DNA from: Acidobacteriaceae bacterium
GTDB taxonomy: Bacteria > Acidobacteriota > Terriglobia > Terriglobales > Acidobacteriaceae
DNA: 64,000 nucleotides
Assembly: GCA_903642235.1 (NCBI GenBank)
Contig: CAHJWL010000003.1
Location: 62,001-126,000 of the forward strand
Direction: 5' to 3'
The notes under the pieces are model-generated. The model was given only the letters and a program-made list of their open reading frames with translations, was not told where the DNA came from and did no database searches. The position numbers and the translations under genes were made by a program. Below, piece by piece: positions 8,989 through 16,997 of this stretch (its first letter is position 1; the number at the start of each line of letters is the position of its first letter).

Positions 8989-9600
8989 ATGAAAGACCTG
9001 GTTAGAAAGCAGCTTGTGCAATCCATCGAGACCATGCAAAAGGTGCTGGAACGCGATGTCATCCATGACGCGGTTGTTAAAGCCGGCGTGATAACCGCGG
9101 CTGCGATGAAGGCTGGCCGCAAGCTGATGGTTTGTGGAAACGGCGGCTCGGCCGCGGACTCACAGCACCTGGTGGCCGAATTTGTCTCCCGCCTGACGGT
9201 CGACCGCCCGGCCCTGCGCGCGATCGCCCTGACGACCGACACCTCGATTCTTACCGCAATCGGCAACGATTATGACTACAGCAACGTCTTCGAGCGGCAG
9301 GTCGAAGCGCTGGGAATCGAAGGCGACGTCCTGCTCGCAATCTCAACCTCTGGAAATTCGAAGAATTGTGTCAAGGCGCTTAAGCTCGCCAAGCAGCTCG
9401 GCATACACACGGTCGCCTACACGGGTAATGACGGCGGCATCATGAAAGAGCATGCCGACATCAACGTCATCATTCCATCCAGCACCACCATGAACATCCA
9501 GGAGTCTCACCTGGCGCTCGAACACATCTTCTGCATGGTCGTCGAACGTTCGTATTTCGGTCTGGACTTCGGCTCCCAGCCACAACACCTCGCTGAATAG
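8989..9600 (+). CDS. gmhA: SIS-domain phosphosugar isomerase, GmhA-like
   Basis: A 203-residue cytosolic sugar isomerase domain with the GmhA pattern: KLMVCGNGGSAADSQH, the Zn/substrate segment FVSRL, LTTDTSILTAIGND, ISTSGNSKN and a C-terminal QESHLALEHIFC. GmhA converts sedoheptulose 7-phosphate to D-glycero-D-manno-heptose 7-phosphate, the substrate of HldE encoded at 2032-3525. The ATG at 8989 has a strong AGGAGA 6 bases upstream; the in-frame GTG at 8959 overlaps the previous gene and is less likely. The close relative DiaA shares this fold, so isomerase activity is inferred from the heptose context. Confidence 0.85.
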   Translation: MKDLVRKQLVQSIETMQKVLERDVIHDAVVKAGVITAAAMKAGRKLMVCGNGGSAADSQHLVAEFVSRLTVDRPALRAIALTTDTSILTAIGNDYDYSNVFERQVEALGIEGDVLLAISTSGNSKNCVKALKLAKQLGIHTVAYTGNDGGIMKEHADINVIIPSSTTMNIQESHLALEHIFCMVVERSYFGLDFGSQPQHLAE

Positions 9601-9709
9601 CCTTTCTCTGGCCGAGAGCAGACAGCATTTTCATCCGAATGCAACATGCTCTGACAAAGTCAGCCAACCACAGACCGTTGACATAACTCCTAGCAGAAAG
9701 AGGAATCTT

Positions 9710-10153
9710 ATGGCGAATCAAAATGAGTATGTGAAGACAGTGATTCAGGTTCTGCATGACGGAGAGAAGGGCTTTCCCGACATCGGTGAACACCTCAAAG
9801 ATCCGCAGGCAAAGGCGTTTTTTATGGAGGAGGCACAGACCCGCGGCTCCTTTGCACGTGAACTCTACGCGGAGTATGGATCCGTCACAGGAGAAAACGA
9901 AGACATCGGCGGTACGAGCATAGCTCCTCTCCATCGACTTTGGGGAGATCTGAAGGCGAACCTGGGGGGCGGAGATCACACTCTGCTTGAGACTGCGGAA
10001 CAGGGCGAGGATGCTGCGAAGAAGGCCTACGCCGCGGCTTTGGGTGACACCTCCATTAGCGGTGCGATGCGTACCATCCTGCTCAAGCAGCAGAGTCACA
10101 TCATGGCGTCGCATGATAGGGTCAAATCTCTTCGCGACCAGTTGGCCCAGTAG
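9710..10153 (+). CDS. PA2169-type four-helix-bundle protein (DUF2383)
   Basis: The 147-residue, entirely helical, Glu/His-rich protein matches the PA2169/DUF2383 family of ferritin-like four-helix bundles (DGEKGFPDIGEHLKD early, LLKQQSHIMASHDRVKSLRDQ at the end). The function of the family is not settled; members are often stress induced. AGAGGAA precedes the ATG, and a TTGACA hexamer lies about 35 bases upstream, so it may have its own promoter. A hairpin follows the stop codon. It sits between the isomerase and epimerase genes of the glycan locus but shows no sugar-related motif, and it is probably a separate transcription unit. Confidence 0.8.
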   Translation: MANQNEYVKTVIQVLHDGEKGFPDIGEHLKDPQAKAFFMEEAQTRGSFARELYAEYGSVTGENEDIGGTSIAPLHRLWGDLKANLGGGDHTLLETAEQGEDAAKKAYAAALGDTSISGAMRTILLKQQSHIMASHDRVKSLRDQLAQ

Positions 10154-10175
10154 CTTTCGAAACTCACCTATTTTG

Positions 10176-10204
10176 CGGAAGGGTTGCAGTTATGCAACCC
10201 TCCG
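10176..10204 (+). terminator. Hairpin behind the DUF2383 gene
   Basis: The arms AGGGTTGCA (10180-10188) and TGCAACCCT (10193-10201) are perfectly complementary around a 4-base GTTA loop. The stem is extended by CGG/CCG with one bulged A. No long T-run follows, so rho-independent termination would be weak; the hairpin may instead be a 3' stabiliser or an operator. It lies 23 bases behind the stop at 10153. Confidence 0.55.
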
Positions 10205-10252
10205 TCTACCTATCATTCAGTCTCCTTGAATTCTCTTCAGCGGATCTCGTAC

Positions 10253-11314
10253 ATGGCGGCGCTCGTGCCGAATAAAGCTCTGCCTACCAGAGACCTTCAG
10301 AGCTTTCTTGAACAGACCCGCCATGTCATGGAGGATCTGCGCTCAGCTCGGATCCTGATCACTGGAGGCACCGGCTTCTTTGGGCATTGGCTACTGGAAT
10401 CGTTACTCCACGCCAATCAGGAATTGGGCCTGTCGCTTCAAGTGACTGTCCTGACACGGGATGCAGGCCGCTTCCGTGCCCGGTCACCGCATCTCGCGTA
10501 CAACGTTGCTGCAGTTACTCTGCTTGAAGGTGACATCCGCGACGTCCGCTTCCCGGCTGATCCTTATACACATATCGTGCATGCCGCGACAGACTCCGGC
10601 GGTCAGCAGGCTCATCGGCCAGCATACGACCTTGCCGAATCGATCCTCGACGGAACGCGCCGTGTTCTCCAGTTCGGTTTGGCGAGCGGTGTTCGGCGCT
10701 TTCTTTATACCTCGACTGGCGCTGTATACGGCAGAAGCTCCGCCACGGAGACGCATGTCTCGGAGACCAGTCAGACTGGACCGGATCCGCTGCTCCTGCA
10801 GTCTTCCTACGAGGAAGCCAAGCGCATGTGTGAGCACCTCTGTGTGGCGTACACGCGCGGAACGGCCATGGATGCCGTTATCGCCCGCCCCTTTGCCTTT
10901 GTGGGCCCACACCTACCGCTTGATCAGCACTTTGCCATCGGTAACTTTATCGGTGCGGCCGTAAAGGGAACTCCCATCGAGATCAAAGGCGACGGAACCC
11001 CCGTGCGCTCGTGGATGTACATGGCCGATCTTGCAGTCTGGATGTGGACGCTGCTCGTACGCGGTGAACGCGATCGGGCATACAACGTTGGTGCGGAGAC
11101 GTCGTACTCGATTGCGGACGCTGCTCTTCTTACTGCACAGACGTTACGACCTGGCCTCACCGTCACACTCGGCGGCATGGCGCAGCCAGGCGCAACGATG
11201 AACTCGTACGTCCCATCAACAGTTCGCGCCCGTAGCGAGCTTGGCCTACGTATAACAGTGGATCTGCCTGAAGCTCTGCGTCGCACTGCGGCATGGCATG
11301 GCTACAAGGTGTGA
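10253..11314 (+). CDS. NAD-dependent nucleotide-sugar epimerase/reductase (extended SDR)
   Basis: A 353-residue extended short-chain dehydrogenase. The NAD site ILITGGTGFFGHW lies near residue 35, STGAVYG supplies the catalytic Ser/Thr, and SYEEAKR is the YxxxK pair. Relatives include dTDP-glucose dehydratases, UDP-glucose epimerases and the CDP-sugar reductases RfbJ (abequose), RfbS/RfbE (paratose, tyvelose) and YerF. Because the gene converges on rfbH and lies next to rfbFG, action on a CDP-3,6-dideoxy-4-keto sugar is likely. The ATG at 10253 is preferred; an in-frame TTG at 10184 lies inside the upstream hairpin. The exact reaction cannot be read from sequence. Confidence 0.8.
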   Translation: MAALVPNKALPTRDLQSFLEQTRHVMEDLRSARILITGGTGFFGHWLLESLLHANQELGLSLQVTVLTRDAGRFRARSPHLAYNVAAVTLLEGDIRDVRFPADPYTHIVHAATDSGGQQAHRPAYDLAESILDGTRRVLQFGLASGVRRFLYTSTGAVYGRSSATETHVSETSQTGPDPLLLQSSYEEAKRMCEHLCVAYTRGTAMDAVIARPFAFVGPHLPLDQHFAIGNFIGAAVKGTPIEIKGDGTPVRSWMYMADLAVWMWTLLVRGERDRAYNVGAETSYSIADAALLTAQTLRPGLTVTLGGMAQPGATMNSYVPSTVRARSELGLRITVDLPEALRRTAAWHGYKV

Positions 11315-11341
11315 GCGCCTCTAGCTCTCGCGAGCAGTGAC

Positions 11342-12679
11342 TTAGACAACCTTCAGTCCGGCCCTGGCCTGCTCGACGAAGTCATGAATCGCCTTGACTG
11401 TATAATCCAGCATCTCGTGCGTCAGCCCCGGATACACACCGATCCAGAAGACGTTGTTCATCACGTAGTCCGTGTTCGTAAGTTCTCCAACGACCCGGTA
11501 CTCCCATCCCTCGTAGGCAGGCTGCCGCAGCAGATTGCCGGCGAAGAGGAGACGTGTGCCGATCTTTGAGCCATCCAGATGCCGCGTCAGCTGATCACGC
11601 GTGAACGGCGCACCGTCTTTGACGCCGAGAGTAAAACCAAACCAGCTGGGATCGCAGTTCTCCCCCGCGACAGGAAGCTGTAGATACTGCTCAAGATCGC
11701 TGAGCCGTTCATGCAGGTAGGCAAAGTTTGCCTTACGCTTCTCGATGAACTCCGGCAGCTTCGCAATCTGCGAGACACCGAGTGCCGCCTGCATATCCGT
11801 CGCCTTCAGGTTATAGCCCACATGCGAGTAGGTGTACTTGTGGTCATACCCGCAAGGCAAGCTTCCGAGCTGCCAATCAAACCTCTTGCCGCAGGTATTA
11901 TCGACACCCGGCTCACACCAGCAGTCGCGGCCCCAGTCACGGAAGCTGTCGATTAAGACCTGTAGAGCAGGCTTGTTCGTCAGTACCGCACCGCCCTCGC
12001 CCATGGTGATGTGGTGCGCGGGATAGAAGCTTACCGTGGCGATATCTCCCCATGTTCCCACCTTCTGCCCGTTGAAAGTCGCGCCGAGCGCGTCGCAACA
12101 GTCCTCTACCAGCCACAGGTTGTACTTCTTGCAGAAGGCGCTTACCGCAGCAAGATTGAAGACATTGCCCAGCGTGTGCGCAATCATGATCGCCTTCGTT
12201 TTTTCGCTCCGCGCCTCTTCGAGCTTCGTCACATCGATCTCGTATGTCGGCAGGATGACATCGACAAAGACCGGAACGAGCCGGTTCTGAAAGATCGGAT
12301 TCACGGTTGTCGGAAATCCGGCAGCCACGGTGATCACTTCGTCACCGGGCTTGAGTTGACGATCTCCCAGCTTGGGCGAAGTCAACGCGCTTAGAGCCAC
12401 CAGATTTGCACTCGAGCCGGAGTTCACCAGCGAAGCAGACCGCAGGCCGAAGAAGCGCGCCAGTTTGCGTTCGAAATCCTTTGCCCATCGGCCCGTGGTG
12501 AACCAGCCGTCAAGCGCCGATTCCACAACGGCGCTGATGTCGTCGGCGCGAATCACCTTGCCTGACACCGGAACAGCCGATGTGCCCGGTTGAAAGCTTC
12601 GTTCGGGAAAGGCCTCCGCATGGTACTGAGCCGTTAAGTCGAGAATCTGCTGCTTCAGCTGCTCTGCCCGGTCACTCAT
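11342..12679 (-). CDS. rfbH: CDP-4-keto-6-deoxy-D-glucose-3-dehydrase (E1)
   Basis: RfbH/DdhC, 445 residues, is a PMP-dependent [2Fe-2S] enzyme that removes the C3 hydroxyl of CDP-4-keto-6-deoxyglucose. In the fold-type-I aminotransferase scaffold the PLP lysine is replaced by histidine ([14 protein letters not shown], His222/His223), as known for E1. The cluster cysteines are visible in DCWCEPG and DNTCGKRF (Cys253, Cys255, Cys263), plus a CC pair in EDCCDALG. The reductase partner DdhD (E3) is not in the window. The gene points away from rfbF and shares a 146-base divergent promoter region. The ATG has GAAGGG just upstream. The identity is very clear. Confidence 0.95.
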   Translation of the reverse strand: MSDRAEQLKQQILDLTAQYHAEAFPERSFQPGTSAVPVSGKVIRADDISAVVESALDGWFTTGRWAKDFERKLARFFGLRSASLVNSGSSANLVALSALTSPKLGDRQLKPGDEVITVAAGFPTTVNPIFQNRLVPVFVDVILPTYEIDVTKLEEARSEKTKAIMIAHTLGNVFNLAAVSAFCKKYNLWLVEDCCDALGATFNGQKVGTWGDIATVSFYPAHHITMGEGGAVLTNKPALQVLIDSFRDWGRDCWCEPGVDNTCGKRFDWQLGSLPCGYDHKYTYSHVGYNLKATDMQAALGVSQIAKLPEFIEKRKANFAYLHERLSDLEQYLQLPVAGENCDPSWFGFTLGVKDGAPFTRDQLTRHLDGSKIGTRLLFAGNLLRQPAYEGWEYRVVGELTNTDYVMNNVFWIGVYPGLTHEMLDYTVKAIHDFVEQARAGLKVV

Positions 12680-12754
12680 ATCCCTTCAAGAATACACGGC
12701 GGAGCCGCGCGGCAGGCTTCCGAACATGCTCTCCGAAGTAGCGACTTTGGGGCA

Positions 12755-12783
12755 TCAACAGATGCCTGCCACGCGGGTATGAT
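12755..12783 (+). promoter_or_regulatory. Putative promoter of rfbFG
   Basis: TCAACA (12755-12760) and TATGAT (12778-12783) are separated by 17 bases and resemble sigma-70 -35 and -10 boxes. The predicted start near 12790 gives a 5' leader of about 36 bases before rfbF. Confidence 0.4.
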
Positions 12784-12825
12784 GGGGAAGATTTAGCTCC
12801 GCGACTCTCTGTACCAGGATCAGGA

Positions 12826-13599
12826 ATGAAAGCAGTCATCCTTGCCGGCGGACTCGGCACACGCATCAGCGAAGAGACCTCCCTGCGGCCGAAGCCCATG
12901 GTCGAGATAGGCGGAAGACCCATTCTTTGGCACATCCTCAAGCTCTATTCGCAACACGGCATTAACGATTTCATCATCTGCTGTGGCTACAAGGGCTACG
13001 TGATCAAGGAGTACTTCGCTAACTATTTCCTGCATACATCCGACGTCACCTTCGACATGACGACCAATCAGATGCAGGTGCACAACTCAATCGCCGAGCC
13101 CTGGCGCGTCACGCTCGTTGACACCGGCGATGCGACTGGCACAGGCGGTCGACTTAAGAAGGTCGCGCAGTATCTGACTCCTGGCGAGTCCTTCTGCATG
13201 ACCTATGGCGACGGTGTGGCCGATGTCGACATTACAAAATCCATCGCCTTCCACAGACAGCACGGCAAACTGGTCACGCTTACCAGCGTGCAGCCGGTTG
13301 CGCGCTTCGGCGCTCTGGGCCTCAAGGACACCCAGATCTACTCCTTTCAGGAGAAGCCCACGGACGAGGGAGGCTGGATCAACGGAGGATTCTTTGTGCT
13401 TGAACCGAACGCCGTAAAAGCTGTCACAGATGACGGCCAGATGTTCGAGCGTGAACCGATCGAAGCCTTGGTCTCTGAAGGCCAGGTGCATGCATTCTTT
13501 CATCATGGCTTCTGGCAGGCAATGGATACGCTGCGCGATAAGCAGCATCTCGAGGAGCTGTGGAGTAAAGGCAAGGCACCCTGGAAGACATGGCGATGA
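12826..13599 (+). CDS. rfbF: Glucose-1-phosphate cytidylyltransferase
   Basis: A 257-residue enzyme making CDP-glucose from CTP and glucose 1-phosphate, the entry step to CDP-3,6-dideoxyhexoses. The N-terminal nucleotide loop MKAVILAGGLGTRISEET and the following RPKPMVEIGG are typical. YGDGVADVD is the metal-binding segment, and FWQAMDTLRDK near the C-terminus is diagnostic for RfbF/DdhA against RmlA-type enzymes. The length is as expected. The ATG has AGGATCAGGA before it. The stop overlaps the start of rfbG, which indicates translational coupling. Confidence 0.95.
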   Translation: MKAVILAGGLGTRISEETSLRPKPMVEIGGRPILWHILKLYSQHGINDFIICCGYKGYVIKEYFANYFLHTSDVTFDMTTNQMQVHNSIAEPWRVTLVDTGDATGTGGRLKKVAQYLTPGESFCMTYGDGVADVDITKSIAFHRQHGKLVTLTSVQPVARFGALGLKDTQIYSFQEKPTDEGGWINGGFFVLEPNAVKAVTDDGQMFEREPIEALVSEGQVHAFFHHGFWQAMDTLRDKQHLEELWSKGKAPWKTWR

Positions 13600-14744
13600 C
13601 AAACGTCACCCTCGATCCACACTCCGCGACACAGCCTGCCTCCGCACGTGTCTCTTTCGGTGCTGACTGGCGCGGGCGCAAGGTCTTCCTCACCGGTCAT
13701 ACCGGCTTCAAGGGCGGCTGGCTTGCACTCTGGCTTGCGCAGCTTGGTGCAGAGGTTCGCGGCTTTGCACTCGATCCGGCAACAACTCCGAACCTGCTGA
13801 CCGCGGCTCGGCTTTCGTCTGTCGTGGACGACGTACGCGGAGATATCCGGGACGCTGCCGCGCTTGAGAGTGCCATGCACAGCTTCAAGCCCGAGGTGGT
13901 CTTCCATCTGGCCGCACAGCCGCTGGTGCGCTACTCGTATGAAGACCCGATCGGCACCTATGAGACGAATGTGATCGGTACAGCCCGTGTGCTTGATGCG
14001 GTCCGTCGCTGTCCGTCTGTCCGCGCCGTCGTCTCGATCACAACGGATAAGTGCTATGAGAACAAGGAGTGGCTGTGGGGCTACCGCGAGACCGATCCAC
14101 TCGGCGGCTATGACCCCTACTCCTCCTCGAAGGCCTGCGCGGAGATCGTTTCTGCCGCATTTCGTCAGTCTTACTTTAACCCGGAAAGGCTGAACCAGCC
14201 GGGTGGTCACACAACCGCCCTGTCTACGGGCCGCGCCGGCAACGTGATCGGCGGCGGGGACTGGTCGCTCGACCGGCTCATCCCGGATCTCATTCGCGGC
14301 TTTGAGGCGGGCGCTCCCGTCCGCATTCGCCGGCCGCACTCCATTCGACCCTGGCAGCACGTGCTTGAGCCCGTCTACGGCTATCTGCTTCTTGCCGAAA
14401 AGCTGCTCTCGGCGGACGCCGCCCGCTACGCCACAGCGTTCAACTTCGGTCCGCATGACGATGATGCACAGCCCGTGCAGTGGATCGTCGAGCGCATGAC
14501 CGAGTTCTGGGGCGACGGCGCCTCGTGGAGGCTTGATCCCGATCCCTCCGTGCACGAGGCCGGCTACCTGAAGCTCGACGCCTCGCGTGCCCGCGCTGAG
14601 CTTGGCTGGAAGCCGCGCCTTCATTTAGAGACGGCTCTCGACTGGCTCGTGCGCTGGTACAAGGCATCCATCGCCGGCGACGACATGCAGGCTCTCACGC
14701 TGCAGCAGATCGTCGACTACCAGAGTCTGACCCTGTCCTCATAG
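13590..14744 (+). CDS. rfbG: CDP-glucose 4,6-dehydratase
   Basis: A 384-residue extended SDR that converts CDP-glucose to CDP-4-keto-6-deoxyglucose, the substrate of RfbH. The NAD loop is FLTGHTGFKGGWLALWL, a hallmark of RfbG/DdhB; further motifs are SITTDKCYENKEW and YDPYSSSKACAE with the YxxxK catalytic pair. The ATG at 13590 overlaps the last 10 bases of rfbF; a second in-frame ATG follows at 13596. RfbF, RfbG and RfbH together are the complete set for CDP-4-keto-3,6-dideoxyglucose except for the electron-transfer reductase. Confidence 0.95.
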   Translation: MAMTNVTLDPHSATQPASARVSFGADWRGRKVFLTGHTGFKGGWLALWLAQLGAEVRGFALDPATTPNLLTAARLSSVVDDVRGDIRDAAALESAMHSFKPEVVFHLAAQPLVRYSYEDPIGTYETNVIGTARVLDAVRRCPSVRAVVSITTDKCYENKEWLWGYRETDPLGGYDPYSSSKACAEIVSAAFRQSYFNPERLNQPGGHTTALSTGRAGNVIGGGDWSLDRLIPDLIRGFEAGAPVRIRRPHSIRPWQHVLEPVYGYLLLAEKLLSADAARYATAFNFGPHDDDAQPVQWIVERMTEFWGDGASWRLDPDPSVHEAGYLKLDASRARAELGWKPRLHLETALDWLVRWYKASIAGDDMQALTLQQIVDYQSLTLSS

Positions 14745-14868
14745 CTGGCGCGCGCGTATAACCCACTCTCTACTCCGCCCGCCAGAGAGGCCCTCGGACT
14801 CCCTGGCGGTGACAGGCCAATCCATCCTCACACCTTCTTTCTGGCTCCCGCAGCACATCCTGCATCGT

Positions 14869-16311
14869 ATGTTGAAGATGTACTTTGCCTCTTCCAAACA
14901 GCGCTCGTTCCGCCTCCGCGTCTCCATGGCGATCATCTCCTTCCTTTGCTCGATCATGCTGCGGGCGCAGCATGCAGATGCGCCTCCGCTCCAGCCTTCG
15001 CCAAGCGGTGGGGGCTTTCTCTCTCGGCTGGGCGCAGCCTACCAACAGGACTGGCAGCCGAACCCAAATGCATCCGCGGCCGACGCTCCGGCGCGGCGCG
15101 GTCTTCCATCACCGCTGACCTCTCCTCCTTTCCCGGCCGCAGACTGGTCCTATGGCGGATCGCCTGTCCTGGGTGAGCCCGATACAAACATGTACCCGCT
15201 CATGTCTGCTCTCAACGGGGCCAAGTCACGGATCAAGATCTATGGTTGGCTCGAGCCGTCGGTCAACGGCAGTACGTCGCGCGACTCGAACTCGCCCGAA
15301 CTGAACGATGTGTACTCCAATCGGCTCGAGCTCGCGCAGTTCGTCCTCTATGTGGAGCGGCTGCCGGACTCAGTGCAACGCGACCATGTGGATTGGGGCT
15401 TCCATCTCACCTCGCTGGTCGGCACGGACTATCGATTCACCACGGGCAAGGGCTACGTCTCCGGTCAGTTCATTGACCATCAGAATCTATACGGCTTCGA
15501 CCCCTCCCTGGAATACGTTGATCTCTATCTGCCGCACGTGGCCAAAGGCATGAACCTCAGACTTGGCCGCTACATCTCCATCCCCGGCATCGAGGCGCAG
15601 CTGGCGCCCAATAACTACACCTTTTCGCACTCCCTGCTCTACGCCATCGACCCCTTTACCGATACAGGTCTGTTAGCCACCATCAAACTTTCTGACCAGT
15701 GGCTGGTGCAGGCAGGCATCTCGGCCAGCCACGACGTTGCTCCCTGGACGGATGACGCCAAGCCGTCGGGAACCGTCTGCGTGGACTACACAACAAAGTC
15801 GGTGGACGATAACCTGTACCTCTGCGCGAACGGCATCAATAGCGGTGCATACGCGTACAACAATCTCCAACAATACGACGGAACCTGGTACCACAGGTTC
15901 TCCAAAAATCTACATATGGCAACCGAGGCCTGGTACATGTACATGCGCGACGTACCTGCGAACGGCGGACCTCTAACACCCGAGCCGAATTCACTGGGTG
16001 CTGCCTGCCTGCCTGGCCAGCTGCGGTGTACCGCGCCCGAGTACGCGGCCGTCAACTTCATCCAGGATCAGCTTTCCCCGCATGACTTCCTCAGTCTTCG
16101 GAATGATTTTCTTAATGACAAGAAAGCTCAACGAACGGGCTACCAGACTCGCTACTCTGAAGCCACGCTCTCCTGGACGCACTGGGTGGGATCAACCGTC
16201 CAGATCCGGCCTGAGATCCGGTTTGATCACGCCTGGGATCGCCGCAGCTATGACAATGGCCGCGACCGCAACCAGTTCACCATCGCCAGTGATCTCATCT
16301 TTCACTTCTGA
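14869..16311 (+). CDS. Outer-membrane beta-barrel porin (BBP2/OmpL-like)
   Basis: An exported protein of about 480 residues. A basic, hydrophobic N-terminus ending near LRAQHA looks like a signal peptide. After a Pro/Gly-rich linker come many short amphipathic strands such as RIKIYGWLEPSVNGS, DWGFHLTSLVGTDYRF and MNLRLGRYISIPGIEAQ. The last residue is phenylalanine (DLIFHF), the usual outer-membrane insertion signal. The pattern matches the BBP2 porin family common in acidobacteria and planctomycetes. The start is uncertain: ATG at 14869 or 14878, or GTG at 14809, none with a good Shine-Dalgarno. The substrate is unknown. Confidence 0.75.
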   Translation: MLKMYFASSKQRSFRLRVSMAIISFLCSIMLRAQHADAPPLQPSPSGGGFLSRLGAAYQQDWQPNPNASAADAPARRGLPSPLTSPPFPAADWSYGGSPVLGEPDTNMYPLMSALNGAKSRIKIYGWLEPSVNGSTSRDSNSPELNDVYSNRLELAQFVLYVERLPDSVQRDHVDWGFHLTSLVGTDYRFTTGKGYVSGQFIDHQNLYGFDPSLEYVDLYLPHVAKGMNLRLGRYISIPGIEAQLAPNNYTFSHSLLYAIDPFTDTGLLATIKLSDQWLVQAGISASHDVAPWTDDAKPSGTVCVDYTTKSVDDNLYLCANGINSGAYAYNNLQQYDGTWYHRFSKNLHMATEAWYMYMRDVPANGGPLTPEPNSLGAACLPGQLRCTAPEYAAVNFIQDQLSPHDFLSLRNDFLNDKKAQRTGYQTRYSEATLSWTHWVGSTVQIRPEIRFDHAWDRRSYDNGRDRNQFTIASDLIFHF

Positions 16312-16329
16312 GGACGACGGCGGACTTCT

Positions 16330-16884
16330 TCAAGGCTCTCGTAATAGTTCAGAAACGTCAGCACGCAGCACGTGCTCAGACACCTCACCGACATAGATCT
16401 TTGCCGTCCGCCCTCTGCGATCAAAGAGCAGAGTCGTCGGAATACCATCAAGACCGCTTTCAATCTGAGACAAATCGCCCGGAAACGCGAGAGCATAGTT
16501 GATGTGATACGTCGCTTGAAAGCTGCGGACCTGCTCCTCCCGCCTGGCTCCCGTATCCAGCGAAAGGCCAAGCAGCTGAAAGCCCTGCTGCCCCAGGTCG
16601 GCCTTCGCCCGGACCAGCCTCGGCGTCTCCGCACGACACGGACCGCACCATGTCGCCCACAGATTCACGGCCACCACCTGCCCGCGCGCATCGCTCAGTC
16701 GCCATCTTTTCCCATCGAGCAGAGAGAACACCAGCTCACGTGCGCTGCCACGCTGGGCCGGTGGAGTCACGCCCGCCGAGCCGCTGCCGCATTGATGAGG
16801 CAACAGGTTTAACAGCCCAGCAAAAAGGACTACCCCCAGCGCGGCATGCTCTCTCGATGTGCGCTTAGCAAATAGTCTGATCAT
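16330..16884 (-). CDS. TlpA/ResA-like thiol-disulfide oxidoreductase
   Basis: A 184-residue thioredoxin-fold protein with the redox motif WATWCGPC and the cis-proline segment IPTTLLF. A hydrophobic N-terminal segment (AALGVVLFAGLLNLL) suggests export to the periplasm, where such proteins reduce disulfides for cytochrome c maturation or similar tasks. The pair TCR/GAR around the redox motif is typical of TlpA rather than cytosolic thioredoxin. The ATG at 16884 gives a proper signal sequence; the frame is open to 16950. The gene converges with the porin gene across 18 bases. Confidence 0.85.
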   Translation of the reverse strand: MIRLFAKRTSREHAALGVVLFAGLLNLLPHQCGSGSAGVTPPAQRGSARELVFSLLDGKRWRLSDARGQVVAVNLWATWCGPCRAETPRLVRAKADLGQQGFQLLGLSLDTGARREEQVRSFQATYHINYALAFPGDLSQIESGLDGIPTTLLFDRRGRTAKIYVGEVSEHVLRADVSELLREP

Positions 16885-16997
16885 CAGACAGCAAGCCTTT
16901 GTAGACCAGCGCGGTTCTAAGCAGCGGAATCGTGAGCGGCTTGCATCCATCTAGAGAACGATCACATTTTAGCTTTTAGACAGGAAGACCTTCGCGC

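Noticed and set aside
10184..10252. TTG as start of the epimerase gene
   Set aside because: It lies inside a strong hairpin and adds 23 residues without similarity to the family; ATG 10253 is preferred.
13503..14624. 373-codon minus-strand frame inside rfbG
   Set aside because: rfbG is unmistakable on the plus strand; the opposite frame has no recognisable domain.
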